Below, piece by piece: positions 10,891-22,068 of a stretch of DNA of 64,000 nucleotides. Where the stretch lies: positions 4,270,501 through 4,334,500 of the forward strand of contig NC_064228.1 of NCBI RefSeq assembly GCF_023101765.2, read 5' to 3'. The DNA is from Spodoptera frugiperda (lineage: Eukaryota; Arthropoda; Insecta; Lepidoptera; Noctuidae). The notes beneath the pieces were generated by a model that did no database searches, was not told where the DNA came from, and saw nothing but the letters and a program-made list of their open reading frames with translations. Position 1 is the stretch's first letter. Every line of letters starts with the position of its first letter. A program made the position numbers and the translations under genes.

Positions 10891-11733
10891 GCGTGCGTTG
10901 TCGTCTATACATGCGTTGCGTGTTCTGTCATGGTTTGTTCAGGGTATTAAAACATGTTTTTGTATTAATCAATTCACCAGTGGAATTTTAGCAACCCTGG
11001 CATGGTCCGGAATGTACCGAAATGCATTTAGTAATTGAATCAGTTGAGAATTGTAGTGAGGATTGAATTCTATTTTTATCCCAATTCGAGTAACATAATT
11101 TTTTTTTCCATTCAAAAGTGCCTGCCCGAAATCATCCCGCCACGCATAAATAATTTTGACTTAAATTCCGCACGTTTCTCCTATTGAACAAACCCCAGAG
11201 GACGGCGGTGATACATACCGTACATAGTATCTACGGTAAACGGATTACGATATTGAATATATTTGGAGGAATAGTACGGAAAAATTACAAAACCATCTTC
11301 AATTTTCACTCCTCATTATCATTTACAGCCAAAGGTAAAACTTTTCACTCTCAGTGTGCGACTCTCCGAACAAGAATACATTTTAATGCGCGCGCTTTCT
11401 AAGCTAACTTCCGCGGCGCTAATGTTCTAATGACTTCATACATGCTCCTGATCATTTAAATTAAATACTGCAAGCGTTAGAATACTTTTGGTAGAAGTTT
11501 AAGAAACTAGAGGTCTTGGTTGCGATTGTTTGGTCTTTTCTGGTTTAATAAAGAATTTTATTATTAAGAGCTCTCGTGGCGACGATGGTAATAGACTCGC
11601 TTGCAGAAGGGAACTCGCTTGAGACATTTGATTGACAGTTAAAATCATGAAAAAGTTGTGCTTACCTTTTAAGATTGTAAGTAGTAGATTACTTGAGACG
11701 GTGTACTATTCGCTGCGTCGAAGTAAAATATTA
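10891..11733. other. No recognised feature
   Basis: AT-rich; the open frames here are short and featureless. Confidence 0.3.
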
Positions 11734-11846
11734 CATGGGACTTACAACATAAATTGTGAAATGCGGATGTACATTGTACAGTGGTATTACGTGCCATAAT
11801 GTGCAACTCTGCCTACCCCTTTGGGGATTAAAAGCTTGACTCGTGT
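11734..11846 (+). mobile_element. SINE-1 3' half
   Basis: 'catgggacttacaacataaa' through 'attacgtgccataatgtgca' to 'ggggattaaaagcttgactc'. The tRNA-like head is absent. Confidence 0.75.
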
Positions 11847-12370
11847 AAATAAAAATTTGTGCTATTCCTAGAATCTAAAATTTTATCAACTTTGCACTAT
11901 CTAGAATACAAACATACAGTCTCACGTTTAGTAATCTCACTAACTGCCCGACCAACAACGAAATCGTAGGTGGTTAATACAAATTCTTGACTGACGAAGT
12001 ACCTATATAACGAGGTCGAACAAATGAACTTTGTAGAGTTCAACATGATTTCCTAGGAAAGAAATTTTCACTAATAATGCTAAATGAGCGTGGGTGTCGA
12101 AATGAGTGAGTATTCGCATAGTTTTGTTGTTTGAAATAACTAATGCTTTTAATGGTGGTTCAACTAGGGCGATGGCGAGGACGATGAGTATTCAACGATG
12201 TACTTTGATCAAGTAGTTCTTATACTTGATTAAAGATGATGAGTTATAATAATTGCTTGAAAACTATTGAAGGCCATCGTATACCTACTACGTGGCGATT
12301 CATCATCATATCGGTCACAACATATTCAGTACTTGCCATAGGCATTACCCTTTTCAAATCAGCGGGTTAT
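11847..12370. other. No recognised feature
   Basis: Nothing recognised on either strand. Confidence 0.3.
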
Positions 12371-12609
12371 AAGCAATAAGCCGGTAAACGATCAGACGGA
12401 TCACCTGATGATAAGCAATCGCCGCCGCCCATGGACACCCAAAACACCAGAGGCGGTACAATTGCTTACCGGCGTTTTAGGGGCTAGGAAGGGGTACACC
12501 CCTTCGGGCTTCCGATAATCTTACTCACACAATGCAACCGTTGTTTCACGTTGGTGGCATTGTGGTCTCGCTCCGGTCGAGCCAGCCCATTGGGCCGAAG
12601 CAAGGCTAT
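12371..12609 (-). repeat. Repeat-C with internal change
   Basis: 'taagccggtaaacgatcaga' through 'acaccagaggcggtacaa' to 'gcccattgggccgaagcaag'. The middle 'ggggaatcggggattgggaa' block is replaced by unrelated GC-rich sequence with 'ggggtacaccccttcgggct'. Confidence 0.7.
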
Positions 12610-13158
12610 TAAAAAAAAACGTAATATATCACACAAAAATGCAGTTTTTGTCTGTCATCTCATTCCACTATTTGGTTAAGAAAGAACTAACATCTGACTG
12701 ACAACGACTGATCCCAATAAAACCACATTCATGGAAAAGGTTACCTCTTCCAATAACATAATAAATTATTAAAACCCAGTTCACATCACAATAATGGAAG
12801 GTTAATATATAAATACACACAAACAAATTCACGATACAATGGCTGTATGTTAATTTTTGAGATCAAAAGTCCACAATCTACTAATGTTGTATGAAAATTT
12901 GACATCAAAGGAAGAATCCCTGTTTGTACCGGATTCGTTTACGCTAAGATGTTTAATTAGGACACAATTATATTGTATTGCCGACTGCCTTTTGATTGCT
13001 AAAGCTTTTACGAATGAACTTGAAATTTGAATCGAAAATAATTTTGTGTAGGGTCTATTTTTGTTCAAAGACATTATTACATTGTATGTTACATTATTTC
13101 ATTATATTTTTTAAACAGATACGGACGACGCTAGAGACTAGGATTTTCACAAAAACAT
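12610..13158. other. No recognised feature
   Basis: AT-rich with short featureless open frames. Confidence 0.3.
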
Positions 13159-13312
13159 AATACTAAAAATTAGGGTTTACTCACGGCTGTAGGTCAGTAG
13201 GCTATGCGGCATCGCCAGGTCTGCTCATGCTGCTTATGATGAAGAATTCCTTTTTTATGTGAGAAAACCGTGATTTTTATATAATTGTGTATGTCTCACG
13301 ATAGTTATTATA
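13159..13312. repeat. Foldback-P hairpin ('ggtttactc' type)
   Basis: The arms 'aaaaattagggtttactca' (left) and 'gtgagaaaaccgtgattttt' (right) are inverted. The right outer motif is 'tatgtctcacgatagttatt'. The loop shares 'tgctcatg' and 'atgatgaag' with the 15.6 kb copy. Confidence 0.7.
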
Positions 13313-14867
13313 CAAATAAAACATAATACCCAGATTCAGAAGAACAATTTGTGGACAACGCAAAGAATTTTTTTTTTCTGTGCAAATCGCACCCACCATA
13401 ATATTTTGTATATTGCGCAGCCAATATGGTAACTAGGCACGTTTATGGAATCGAAAACAAAAATCCTGTATCACATAACAAAAACCGAAGGCAACGGAAA
13501 AAAAGCAAAGAAAAAAAACGAAAGAATTCTTCAAAATGTCCTCGAATAGTAACTAACACAAGTAAAAGAAAGCACTCCGACCAATTTTTACTCTTACATC
13601 AGTCCCGATGTCCCGATGTCCCGCTTAAAAAACTATTCGATTGGAAAAAGGGACAGAATTCACATTGTATTCGAATAGAGCATCACTACTATTATTCGAG
13701 CAAATATCGATTGTCGATGTGAAATATAGGCCACCCTTCTACTGAAAAACCCTTTACAAAATGTGTGTAAAGAATTTATAGTTTTCGCTAGGGTTATTAT
13801 TGATAGAGGTTTTTTTATCAATGGGGTAACTTGTCTTTCGGGGTTTTTTGAAAAATGGACCGTGTTGACCTGTTGAAGGATTATGTTGAACATGTCATGA
13901 TCATTTTTCTTTGAGTCAGTTTTTATAAGTTGGTGTTGTGTTTGAAGTCAAAAGGATTAGATTGGGAAAGCCAGTTAGGGGCTTTTGTATTGAATTGACA
14001 TACAATTGTAACATGTAATTTGTCAATGTTAATCCTATAGATTGACTTTTGTATTCAATTGTATTCAGTTAGTGTTACCATTTGGCTATTCTGCGTTAAT
14101 GATAGAAACTGATTACCAAATATTCTAAGCATTAAGTTCAAAGAGTTTGGTTCGATCCAAGATTCAATGCGCATCCTCATGTTTAGCAGTCACCCTTTAA
14201 AACCGATTGCCTAACAGTAAAATTCTTTACAACCAATATTCCCAAAAAAAGGAAAACAAAACAAAATGAACTATAAACCCAGCCCATCAAGGTTCATTCC
14301 TAAAAAATCGAAAACCCCACCTGGAAAACCCGTACAATATATAACAAAAACGTGGCAAAAAGTCGCCAAGAGTGATTAAACCCCCACGTGGCTCGCACGT
14401 CGTTAACCGTGCGGTGATTAACATTATCAGTTGACCGTTTTTAACCCTTTTTTGCGCACCCGTACGTTACGTTACGTTTGTATTTATTTACTCTTTTATC
14501 CATTTATTCATTTCAATGTTATATACGTATGTGCGTTTCATATCTGTACACGAGTCTGCCTGTGAATAATTATAATTGCTGATTTTAAATTTAAAGTCTG
14601 TTTTTTTATGGGGGTTCGTATTTTCTAAAGGTTTTTTTTTGGACTGCGTTGTTTGTTTGTTCAAGGTCGGTACCTATCGGTAGAGGTATGTTTTAATATC
14701 AACAACCTCTTTTCTCTAGTACTGTTATGAGCCCTGTGTAATGGGACATGAGATTGAGACAGTCACGAGAAATGTAGGGATATTGACAAATAGATTCTTC
14801 TGTCATCACCATCTTAAATTTCAGCCAATGTGGAAGAATATCGAAATTCAAACATACTTAGTAGTAC
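13313..14867. other. AT-rich; possible SINE-2 scrap at 13327-13370
   Basis: A lysine-rich open frame at 13426-13722 follows from A-rich composition and has no domain. A 'cccgatgt' triplication lies near 13604-13622. A segment near 14380-14480 ('ccccacgtggctcgcacgtc') is GC-richer and single-copy here. Confidence 0.3.
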
Positions 14868-14981
14868 GAGTACTTAGTAGTTGAGTAAACGTGGTGATTA
14901 ATGCTCAAACCTTCTCCATGTAAGAAAAATCTTTGGTCAGGAATGGCCACTTATAGACTGATGATGTGATGTGACGTGATA
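14868..14981 (+). mobile_element. SINE-3 tail fragment
   Basis: 'gtggtgattaatgctcaaac', 'cttctccatg' and 'ggccacttatagactgatga'. Only the 3' third of SINE-3 is present. Confidence 0.7.
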
Positions 14982-14988
14982 TAGTAAA

Positions 14989-15160
14989 CAGAGGCCCAAT
15001 TACCCTACAATTAGCCCCCAAAATCCGCAGATTCCTAACGTAAAAAGGCCGGCAACACTTCTAACGAAACGCTTCTAGTATTTCGGGTGTCCAAATGCGG
15101 TGGCGATAGCTTACCATCAGGTGATCTATCTGGTCGTTTACCGGCTTATACCATAAAAAA
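14989..15160 (+). repeat. Repeat-C, A-rich half
   Basis: 'gaggcccaattaccc' through 'ggccggcaacac' and 'cttaccatcaggtgatctat' to 'cggcttataccataaaaaa', ending in the A run expected for the 3' end. Confidence 0.75.
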
Positions 15161-15579
15161 CAACCAATTTTGTCATACTAATCAGATTATATAGTTGATC
15201 TGTAAAAGAAGCTAAGGTAAATGAGATTTATTTCAAAGGATTGAATAACTAAAGAAAAAACTTTATAATTTTCAGTTAGGTACTCTTGCTAAGTCCAATT
15301 ATTAAGATGGTAACTCTAGAAGCCTTTTAAGGACTTTCGAATGGATTAAATATATTTTTCCGTAAAATATTGTATTACCAGTAGGTAAGATAGTAATCTT
15401 AATTTCATGATATTTTGTTATTAAAGTTATCCTGTTTAATTAATAGGATTTTGTTTTCGAAACTTTTTGGTTAATTACTTCTAAAAACAGTCGTCTTGGG
15501 TTTTGTGTTTGTAATTCTTGTAAATAGTATTATAACTAAATATTTTTCCTTAATTGAGCTATCTTTGATATATTTTTAT
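15161..15579. other. No recognised feature
   Basis: AT-rich; nothing recognised. Confidence 0.3.
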
Positions 15580-15790
15580 AATAACTATCGTGAGACATAC
15601 TAAATTAACTAAAAATTACGGTTTACTCACATAAATTAAAAGAGAAAAGATCTACTAGTTTCGAGTCACAGAGGGACTCTTGATGGAGAGATGCTGCTCA
15701 TGATGAAGAGTCCCTCTGTGACGAGCAACCAGTAGAGCTTTTCTTCATTAATTTACGAGAGTAAACCGTGATTTTTAGTAAATCTTTGAT
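15580..15790. repeat. Foldback-P, long double-arm hairpin
   Basis: The outer arms contain 'actaaaaattacggtttact' and 'agtaaaccgtgatttttagt'. The inner arms are 'gagtcacagagggactctt' and 'aagagtccctctgtgac'. The loop is about 25 bp. The left outer motif 'aactatcgtgagacatacta' matches the other copies. It is the best-preserved hairpin of the family. Confidence 0.85.
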
Positions 15791-16498
15791 ATATGGTCTT
15801 TATTAAGTCTTTGACTGCCAATAGAAAACTAACGTCGGTCACCGGTGACTACCACGGCGTTCAATGTGTTAAACGATATTCCGTTTTTCATCATAATTAT
15901 GATAAGCTTAATTTAAACCAGTGTGGTATCTGAAATAGTAAGCATTGCACATATTCTAGAGACGTATCATCTTCATTTCTCCAGTTATATTCCGACTGAA
16001 AATCTGCCTTCACCCAAATCGGGAATCGAATATAAAACTCTTGCCCGTTTGTCACATTTGTGAGAACTCTAATACTAATATTAGATATCTAATATTAGAT
16101 ACTAAGAAGAATTGGACATAGCCCCTACCCACCCCTACAAAAGTGTGGGAATAAAAAAAGTAAAATATTATATTATAAACCAATAAATAAACGCACAGAC
16201 AATTCGATATACCAATACAGTATCGATGGACATTACCATGCAAACGAGAAGTTACGAAATTTTTAAATGGAAAACCTTTTTTTTCATGTGGCAATCAGCA
16301 TTTTGGGTATGATGCGAAAATTGTGGATGGCAACATTTTTTATATTTCGGACGGGTCAAAATAAAACGTTAGTGGAAGTAATTTTTGTGAAATTGGTCTC
16401 TAATTTCAGTGATGTTTTCAGCAACCCGCTATCGATTGCTATGAATAAATTGGTTGAATGAATTTGAAATATGATACACGTATCCACAGCAATTTTGA
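15791..16498. other. AT-rich; perfect 24-bp palindrome
   Basis: A perfect palindrome centred on 'gatatc' covers about 16076-16099 ('ctaatattaga' arms). No gene or transposon family is recognised. Confidence 0.4.
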
Positions 16499-16757
16499 GT
16501 ATCATCATCATCAACATCAACAGCCTATAAGTGGCTACTGCTGACCAAAGATGTCTTCCCACACGGAGAAGGTTTGAACATTAATCACTACGCTTGCTTA
16601 ATGCGGGTTGGCGATTTCAAGCTTATAATTAGAAATTATAAGTCCAGGTTTCCTCACGATGTTTTCCTTCATCTCTGTCAGTGGTGTCTAAATCATCTAA
16701 AAGAGTACATATAACTCGGAAATAGTCATATTTGTACTTGCCGTTGGTAGATTGAAA
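16499..16757 (-). mobile_element. SINE-3, long copy, reverse
   Basis: Reverse of the tail ('aacagcctataagtggc'), then 'aaggtttgaacattaatcac', 'aatgcgggttggcgatttc' and 'agtggtgtctaaatcatcta'. A 'catcatcatcaacatcaac' repeat lies at the tail side, as expected for a trinucleotide-tailed element. Confidence 0.8.
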
Positions 16758-17104
16758 CAAGTCCTAAATCTAACTCAAATTCACTCCTAAAATCTAAATA
16801 ACAAAACATATAATACATCAAAAATAACAAACAAACAAAAAGAGAAAGCAAAAGAAACAAATTAATCATTACATAATACATAGGTACGTTTTCTAAAAAT
16901 ATTTTGCATAAACAAACGAGAAACACGGACACTCGTAAAACCAGATATACTAATTCACATAAAAACGACTTCAAAGTTTCATTCGTACATTAAAAAGAAA
17001 AAAAAATAACACATTTCTGCCAAAGGTCCGTCCGACCTTGCAATTAGGTCACACGCAACACCCCGTATTTATACAGAGTTGTTGATACCAGGAAAAACGG
17101 AGTG
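16758..17104. other. No recognised feature
   Basis: A-rich sequence with no recognised element. Confidence 0.3.
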
Positions 17105-17165
17105 AACTCAAAGTCAAAGCATTTATTTCAACCAGACCGTAGTATAGGTACGGTACGGCGAATTA
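17105..17165 (-). mobile_element. LINE 'tttgact' tail, reverse scrap
   Basis: 'aaagtcaaagcatttatttc' is the reverse of a LINE tail. The rest of the LINE is not recognisable. Confidence 0.5.
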
Positions 17166-17263
17166 AAGCAAGACAGGTTTTTCACGTTAAATGTGACATC
17201 AGTAAACATGGATAAAAGAGTATAAATAAACAACTACTTAAAACATTAGGAGTAATTATTACA

Positions 17264-17480
17264 CTTTTTTAAGGGGGATAATCATGCACTGACTTCTCTC
17301 GTCTAGGGCGAAGCGAAAGGGAGTGTCAGACTCTTACTGACTAAATACCACCCTGTTTCTACTCCTGCTTTTTGAGCCGGAGCTCCGATAAACCCGCTAG
17401 GTAGTCCACAGCTCCGGATCAGGCATCAGCCCTAATGGGCCCCATCTGTGGTGGTCTGATGGCTCTTTGAGGCCCGCGCA
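17264..17480 (-). mobile_element. R1-LINE 3' UTR, long copy, reverse
   Basis: Extends from the T run and 'agggggataatcatgcactg' to 'gccccatctgtggtggtctg' and 'ggctctttgaggcccgcgc'. It reaches the upstream UTR block that follows the ORF at 62.2 kb. Confidence 0.85.
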
Positions 17481-18057
17481 TAATAGGTATTGCTTATTTT
17501 ATTTACACACAAATACTAGAATTTTTGAGAATTTCAAACCATTTTATTTCTCCCACATCGATTACGACTGACGTATAAACAGCACATCAAGCTACACACA
17601 GCTCTCCAAAGGTTTAAAATGCGTCTAACAAATACAGAAACACCGATACACTTCCCTTTAAAATCTCTCTAGATTGAAACTAGGTCAAACACTAGTGTTT
17701 GTGAACATAGCACTAGTAAATACGCCGGGATCACTCGTAACTTGTTCAATTTCGAGTGCCTGTTCATATTTCAAATATTTAATTGAAAATTGGATCGTTA
17801 TTTTGTAATTTGCGTTTTAAATGTGAGTTTTTAATATGGCGGTATGTGAGTTTGTTGATTTAATACAGTTAAAAAGAAGGACTTCTGAGCATGAAGTAAG
17901 ATTTTTCATGTTCGAGAAAGTATTATTAAGTTTAGAGTATCTGGAGAAAATTCAGAATAAATACATAATTCTTCCACGTTCTTCTATGATTTTAACGAAG
18001 TAGAAGGAAATTCTTTCTAAAAACATCAGGTAACGTTTACAATATCTTTTATCTTAT
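17481..18057. other. No recognised feature
   Basis: AT-rich, no repeat recognised. Confidence 0.3.
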
Positions 18058-18135
18058 CGTCACGCCTTCTATCCTCGAAGAAGAAAGCAGAGGTGCACAT
18101 TATGACACTGTGCAATGTATACAACAATTTCTGTC
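18058..18135 (-). mobile_element. SINE-1 3' end, reverse, decayed
   Basis: 'cgtcacgccttctatcc', 'cagaggtgcacattatgac' and 'tgtgcaatgtataca' mirror the SINE-1 tail. Confidence 0.6.
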
Positions 18136-18677
18136 ATGCTGTAAAGTCGTATTAAAAAAAGACAAGAGTATTCTGAGTTAATAATTGACAATAGAAGAGG
18201 TTTTTGAGTTTTCTGAGTAAAAATATCAACAATTACCTTTAACTCGCAGCTCTATATAAATCCAAGAGGGTCAAAAATCCGTGTCTCAATTACAAATTTT
18301 AGACACCCAGATGGTGGACGTCGAAATAATTTAATACTGGGACCTTCGACACAGGGTTGTAGACACCCCGAATCACTGATTATTTTACTCTCAGGATTTA
18401 TTCCCAGCCCTTCCCAGCGTACCCTGGCATTCATTGAATGAATTAGACAAATTATTGAGCTGCGTATTACGTTCGTAAATTTTCTAATGTCTTTCATTTG
18501 CAGCCGTGAAAATTTTAGGTGTTACCTTTCGTAAATTATGACAAAATATTATGTGTGTCACAATGTAGAATGTCGTAAATCTCTTATTTGGCGTAGATCT
18601 CTAAATGCAGAAACCTTAAAAAATGTGTTCTTTAACCTGCCTGTAAGACAGGGAAATTTCTGCAAACCTCCTCTTAT
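18136..18677. other. No recognised feature
   Basis: The open frame at 18252-18497 (minus) has no recognisable motif and is not called. Confidence 0.3.
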
Positions 18678-18948
18678 ATGAAATGCTATAAAGCTATGCT
18701 ACAAAGATGTAATAGCTAAGCTGTGAAACTATGTCACCGTTTCCACTGATAGTTAGCTAGCTATATAGTTGTGCGAGGATGATGTGCAGCAGTATACGAT
18801 GTATCGACATTTTCATATAAAAACATAATTTAGCTGAGTCCATTTGCACCAATGTGGCACTATGGTATGTGTACCAATGAATAAGATTGGTGGAAGCCAA
18901 ACACATCCACAGCAACGTAGCATAGCACATCTCTGGTGGAAAAGTAAC
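18678..18948 (+). mobile_element. MITE-A copy, 5' terminus missing
   Basis: From 'gctatgctacaaagatgtaa' through 'cagtatacgatgtatcga', 'ttagctgagtcca' and 'attggtggaagccaaac' to 'catagcacatctctggtgga'. The left inverted terminal repeat is lost. Confidence 0.8.
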
Positions 18949-19257
18949 CACTTTAAAGTAACACCTTGTTTTTCTATTCAATCATCTTTTCAACCAATCA
19001 ACTGATACGACTGCGTAATCATTTCAATTAACAAAAACAGCCGCTTTACTGCTGAGCCCAACGAAGTAAGACAAGATGTCATTAACACCTAAAGCGCTTA
19101 CATTGCTTAATTACGATTTTTAATACGTAATTGACAATAGAATTGACGGTTGATTATTATTTTAGTAACTTTGCTGCGTTTTGGTTATTTTAATTAGAGG
19201 GTGGACTGTTTCCTATCATTGGTTAATTGAGCCGTTGTTGAGCATATTACAAATCAA
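18949..19257. other. No recognised feature
   Basis: AT-rich sequence. It lies just downstream (minus strand) of the polyadenylation signal of the coding fragment at 19.4 kb. Confidence 0.3.
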
Positions 19258-19558
19258 GGGAACAAAGTAGTTTATTTAAAATTAAAATATTTACACTACA
19301 TAATCATAAACCATATGTACAACTAACTATAACTTAAAACTAAAATAAAGAAAAATTAATTAAAAATACAATAAAAAAAAAATCAATTTCAGACGTCGAA
19401 GTATTCGTCCGCATCACTGTCATTGGGGAACGTTCCCAGAAGACTGGCCGCATTGCCACGTTGAATGGCCTTCTGGTCACGTGTAGAATTGATTAGCTTA
19501 CGTGCAATTTCAAAGTATTTAGACAGATTTCAATGGAATTTTATTGAACCCATACAGA
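19258..19558 (-). pseudogene. Terminal coding fragment with 3' UTR, unrecognised protein
   Basis: On the minus strand a short frame from 19529 to a TGA at 19391-19389 reads like real protein. It contains 'YFEIARKLINSTRDQKAI' and ends with 'GTFPNDSDADEYFDV'. Upstream, a second frame (19558-19525, containing 'GFNKIPLKSV') would join it if a single base were absent, so the fragment carries either a frameshift or an exon edge. Downstream come about 110 bp of AT-rich 3' UTR and an AATAAA signal (forward 'tttatt' at 19271-19276), then a GT-rich stretch. The GC content and third-position pattern differ from the flanks. I do not recognise the family. It could be the last exon of a host gene on the minus strand, a decayed transposase, or a retrocopy (though no poly(A) follows). 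Confidence 0.5.
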
Positions 19559-19629
19559 AACTAGTGGTGGTCGTGGTCTACTCCTCATTCAAGAGGGTGC
19601 TAGTTCTAAAAGGCAAGTAGTAATGTAAC

Positions 19630-19848
19630 TTTTTTCGAGTTATACGTACTTTCTAACATTATTAAGAGATCACAGACAAACGGTAAAGCAGAAGATCGTG
19701 AGAAAACTTGGGCTTATAATTTCTAATTATAAGTTTGAAATCGTCAACCTGCATTGAGTAAGCGTGGTGATTAATGCTCAATCCTTTTCCGTATGCAAAG
19801 AGACCTTTGGTTAGCAGTGGCCACTTATAGGCTGTTGATGTGATGTGA
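19630..19848 (+). mobile_element. SINE-3, head-less copy
   Basis: 'cgagttatacgtactttcta', 'gggcttataatttctaatta', 'gtggtgattaatgctcaatc' and 'ggccacttataggctgttga'. The tRNA-like head is absent. Confidence 0.8.
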
Positions 19849-21130
19849 AATACTATAAAAGAAACTAGTATTCAATTATCCACGGAGTAGAATAATTATT
19901 AAGTCCTTGGTATATAATATAGGATTAACACATACATAGGTACATACAAACAAAAACATGACCTACTAAACAATTCTTCTCAATCTATTATGTGAAAAAT
20001 TCTATTAATCAAAATTCAAACCCATTAATTGGATAGACATAAATCAACTTTAAAACAAGACCATTAAGATGGAATATTCCCTGGCAAAAAAGTGGCGCTT
20101 TAGTCGTTTTTTAGATTGTGCGTTATATGGAAGCTTCGGTTTTTCTTTTTTGCAAAAGTTTTGTTTATTGGGCTGCAGATGTTTCGATGTTTGGGCAACA
20201 GAAGGGAGGTGGAAATCAATATTAGAATTGGAAAATGTGAGGCTATGGTCTCTGTTAAAGCGGTTAGCGATAAATTAAGGTGAGTTGCAAGTGAGAGCGA
20301 TTCTTGTACCCATAGAAAATAGTTAAAATGTTCAGAACAAAAATTTATTGTAATGAGAGCCATTGAAGCTCTTTAAAAAAAGTTGCGACATGTCATAACA
20401 TACTCATGATTATCAGCTCCAAGTATGGCTTGAAACGTAAACGTTAGGCGCGTAAACTGTTAAACATAGTAATTTAAAAGCATCGATTATGAGTAAATAT
20501 CTAACCTACGTGTAACAATGAAAAAAATATCGTATGACCCAAAAATCGAATTCACACTCTCGTGTGCCAGTCACATAATACATCATCAAACTCAAAAAAC
20601 AACAGAACCTTTCAAAAACCAGAACCGACCCCCAACAATTACTAATAGCAAGCGATTTTTCCACCTTTTGTCCTGTTTTAAGGGGTCCTAAATTGGGGGC
20701 ATACAACCATCCATCATAATTGTACCGCAATGGCTGCCATTTCGGCCTTTGTTCTACTCATTTTGCATTAATTACAATTGTTTTTTTGTTAATTTGATCG
20801 CTTTGACTTTTAATTTTGGGCCATAATTTTTCGGTGTGATTGGAAATGTTTTTGGACTCGTAGTAGAAATTGGAAAAGGTCTTAATTTTTCTTTCTTCCC
20901 TTTATAAGGCAAAGGGAATAATTTTACCACCATGTTTACTTCAACGAAAAGTTCCGTGAATATTACAAAAAGCATTACTTTAACTTGTTCAGTTCTTAGA
21001 GAGAAGAAAAAATGTAACCATGTGATTAAATTTTACACCCACTAATTCAGGCCGCGATTTTTAGAGAACCTAATGATAGTCAACCTCTGTGAGAACATGG
21101 CATCACAATCAATCTTTATATGAGAAGTAA
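19849..21130. other. Non-repetitive block, possible conserved noncoding DNA
   Basis: No transposon is recognised. About 20480-21000 contains long single-copy sequence with homeodomain-like 'attaattacaattg' and 'gttaatttgatcg' words. The two open frames at 20.07-20.36 kb overlap on opposite strands and look spurious. Confidence 0.3.
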
Positions 21131-21375
21131 GTGTCTGCCTCGTTGGTCGAGTGGTCGCAAATGAGACTGCCGGACATGGGTCTCGGGTTCGATTCCCGGT
21201 TCGGACAAAGTATTGTTGGGCTTTTTTCCTTATTTCGAACATTTCTCAGCAGGACGGAATCTGAAATTGTGCCCAGTATTATGGCAATAGGCTCACCCCC
21301 TATACCATGCGACATATATAACACAATTGGCGAAATGTGAGCGTACATTGTATAACCGTAATGTGCACCTCTGCA
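21131..21375 (+). mobile_element. SINE-1, full head
   Basis: The tRNA-like head has an A box near 'tggtcgagtggtcgc' and a B box 'gggttcgattccc' (about 21185-21198). It is followed by 'aaagtattgttgggctttt', 'ccctataccatgcgac' and 'cgtaatgtgcacctctgc'. It stops before the 'ggggataaaagg' end and runs straight into a reverse SINE-2 head. Confidence 0.85.
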
Positions 21376-21377
21376 TC

Positions 21378-21455
21378 ACACAAATAGTTGCTGCGGGAAT
21401 CGAGCCCGCGACACGTTGCACGGCATCTAGTTGCCCAGCCACCGCGTCAATGGTC
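21378..21455 (-). mobile_element. SINE-2 head, reverse
   Basis: Reverse of the tRNA-like head: 'gttgctgcgggaatcgagcc', 'cgcgacacgttgcacggc' and 'gttgcccagccaccgc'. It is joined to the 3' side of the SINE-1 copy. Confidence 0.75.
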
Positions 21456-21756
21456 TATTACCAAGACAAGTAAAGACTACAATCTACAAAAACTTTTTTA
21501 AACTAAAACCCTGTTGCCATCTTGTTTCCATTTCGAGCCGCTAACTAAAGGAACTCATTTTAACATGCAAATTCTGGCTGGATTCAAACTGTGTGCGAAG
21601 TGATGAAGAAATTGAATTCCTTTGGCGAGAAACTTGAGACGTGTGTCTTATTCTGTGCAAGATGGAAGTAGTCTGGTGAAGATGTTGATACGTTGTTGCT
21701 GAGCCTAAGTTTGTTGCATTTTAGTCTCTATTAGCAAGTGGCGATAAAGATGGGGG
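21456..21756. other. No recognised feature
   Basis: No repeat or gene recognised. Confidence 0.3.
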
Positions 21757-21803
21757 CTTTTTTTGAGGGGGAAAAATCATCCAATGACTTCTCCTGCCTT
21801 GAA
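21757..21803 (-). mobile_element. R1-LINE extreme 3' end, reverse
   Basis: 'tttttttgagggggaaaaa' plus 'tcatccaatgacttctcctg'. Only about 45 bp, abutting a MITE-B. Confidence 0.75.
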
Positions 21804-22068
21804 AATAATGAAAAAATATTAGACACGTATTTTTTATTTATTTAGTCATGTATGATAACAATACTTAGATAAAACAAATCCAAGTTTACATTATTTCTAC
21901 GTATAAAATGTACCTACCTAGAAGTGACGTCACGGGATATTTCAAATCGATAATTATATCTTCAAAAGTATCTGTTCTCCATAAGAAAATAAAAAATACG
22001 TGTCCAATATTTTAAAATAATCAACAAGACGGACATTAAAATAAAAATTTGTCATCTGCCCTATTATA
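21804..22068. mobile_element. MITE-B, left end missing
   Basis: Inverted internal blocks 'aatattagacacgtatttt' and 'aaatacgtgtccaatatttt', core 'tacctacctagaagtgacgt', right end 'tttgtcatctgccctatta'. The left terminus is replaced by the R1-LINE scrap. Confidence 0.8.

Noticed and set aside
13426..13722. Lysine-rich 98-codon frame as a basic small protein
   Set aside because: It is explained by an A-rich tract; no domain or start context supports it.
15580..15790. Viral terminal hairpin (parvovirus-type) reading of Foldback-P
   Set aside because: Hairpin ends alone are not enough. No viral coding sequence is adjacent, and the family looks dispersed like a transposon.
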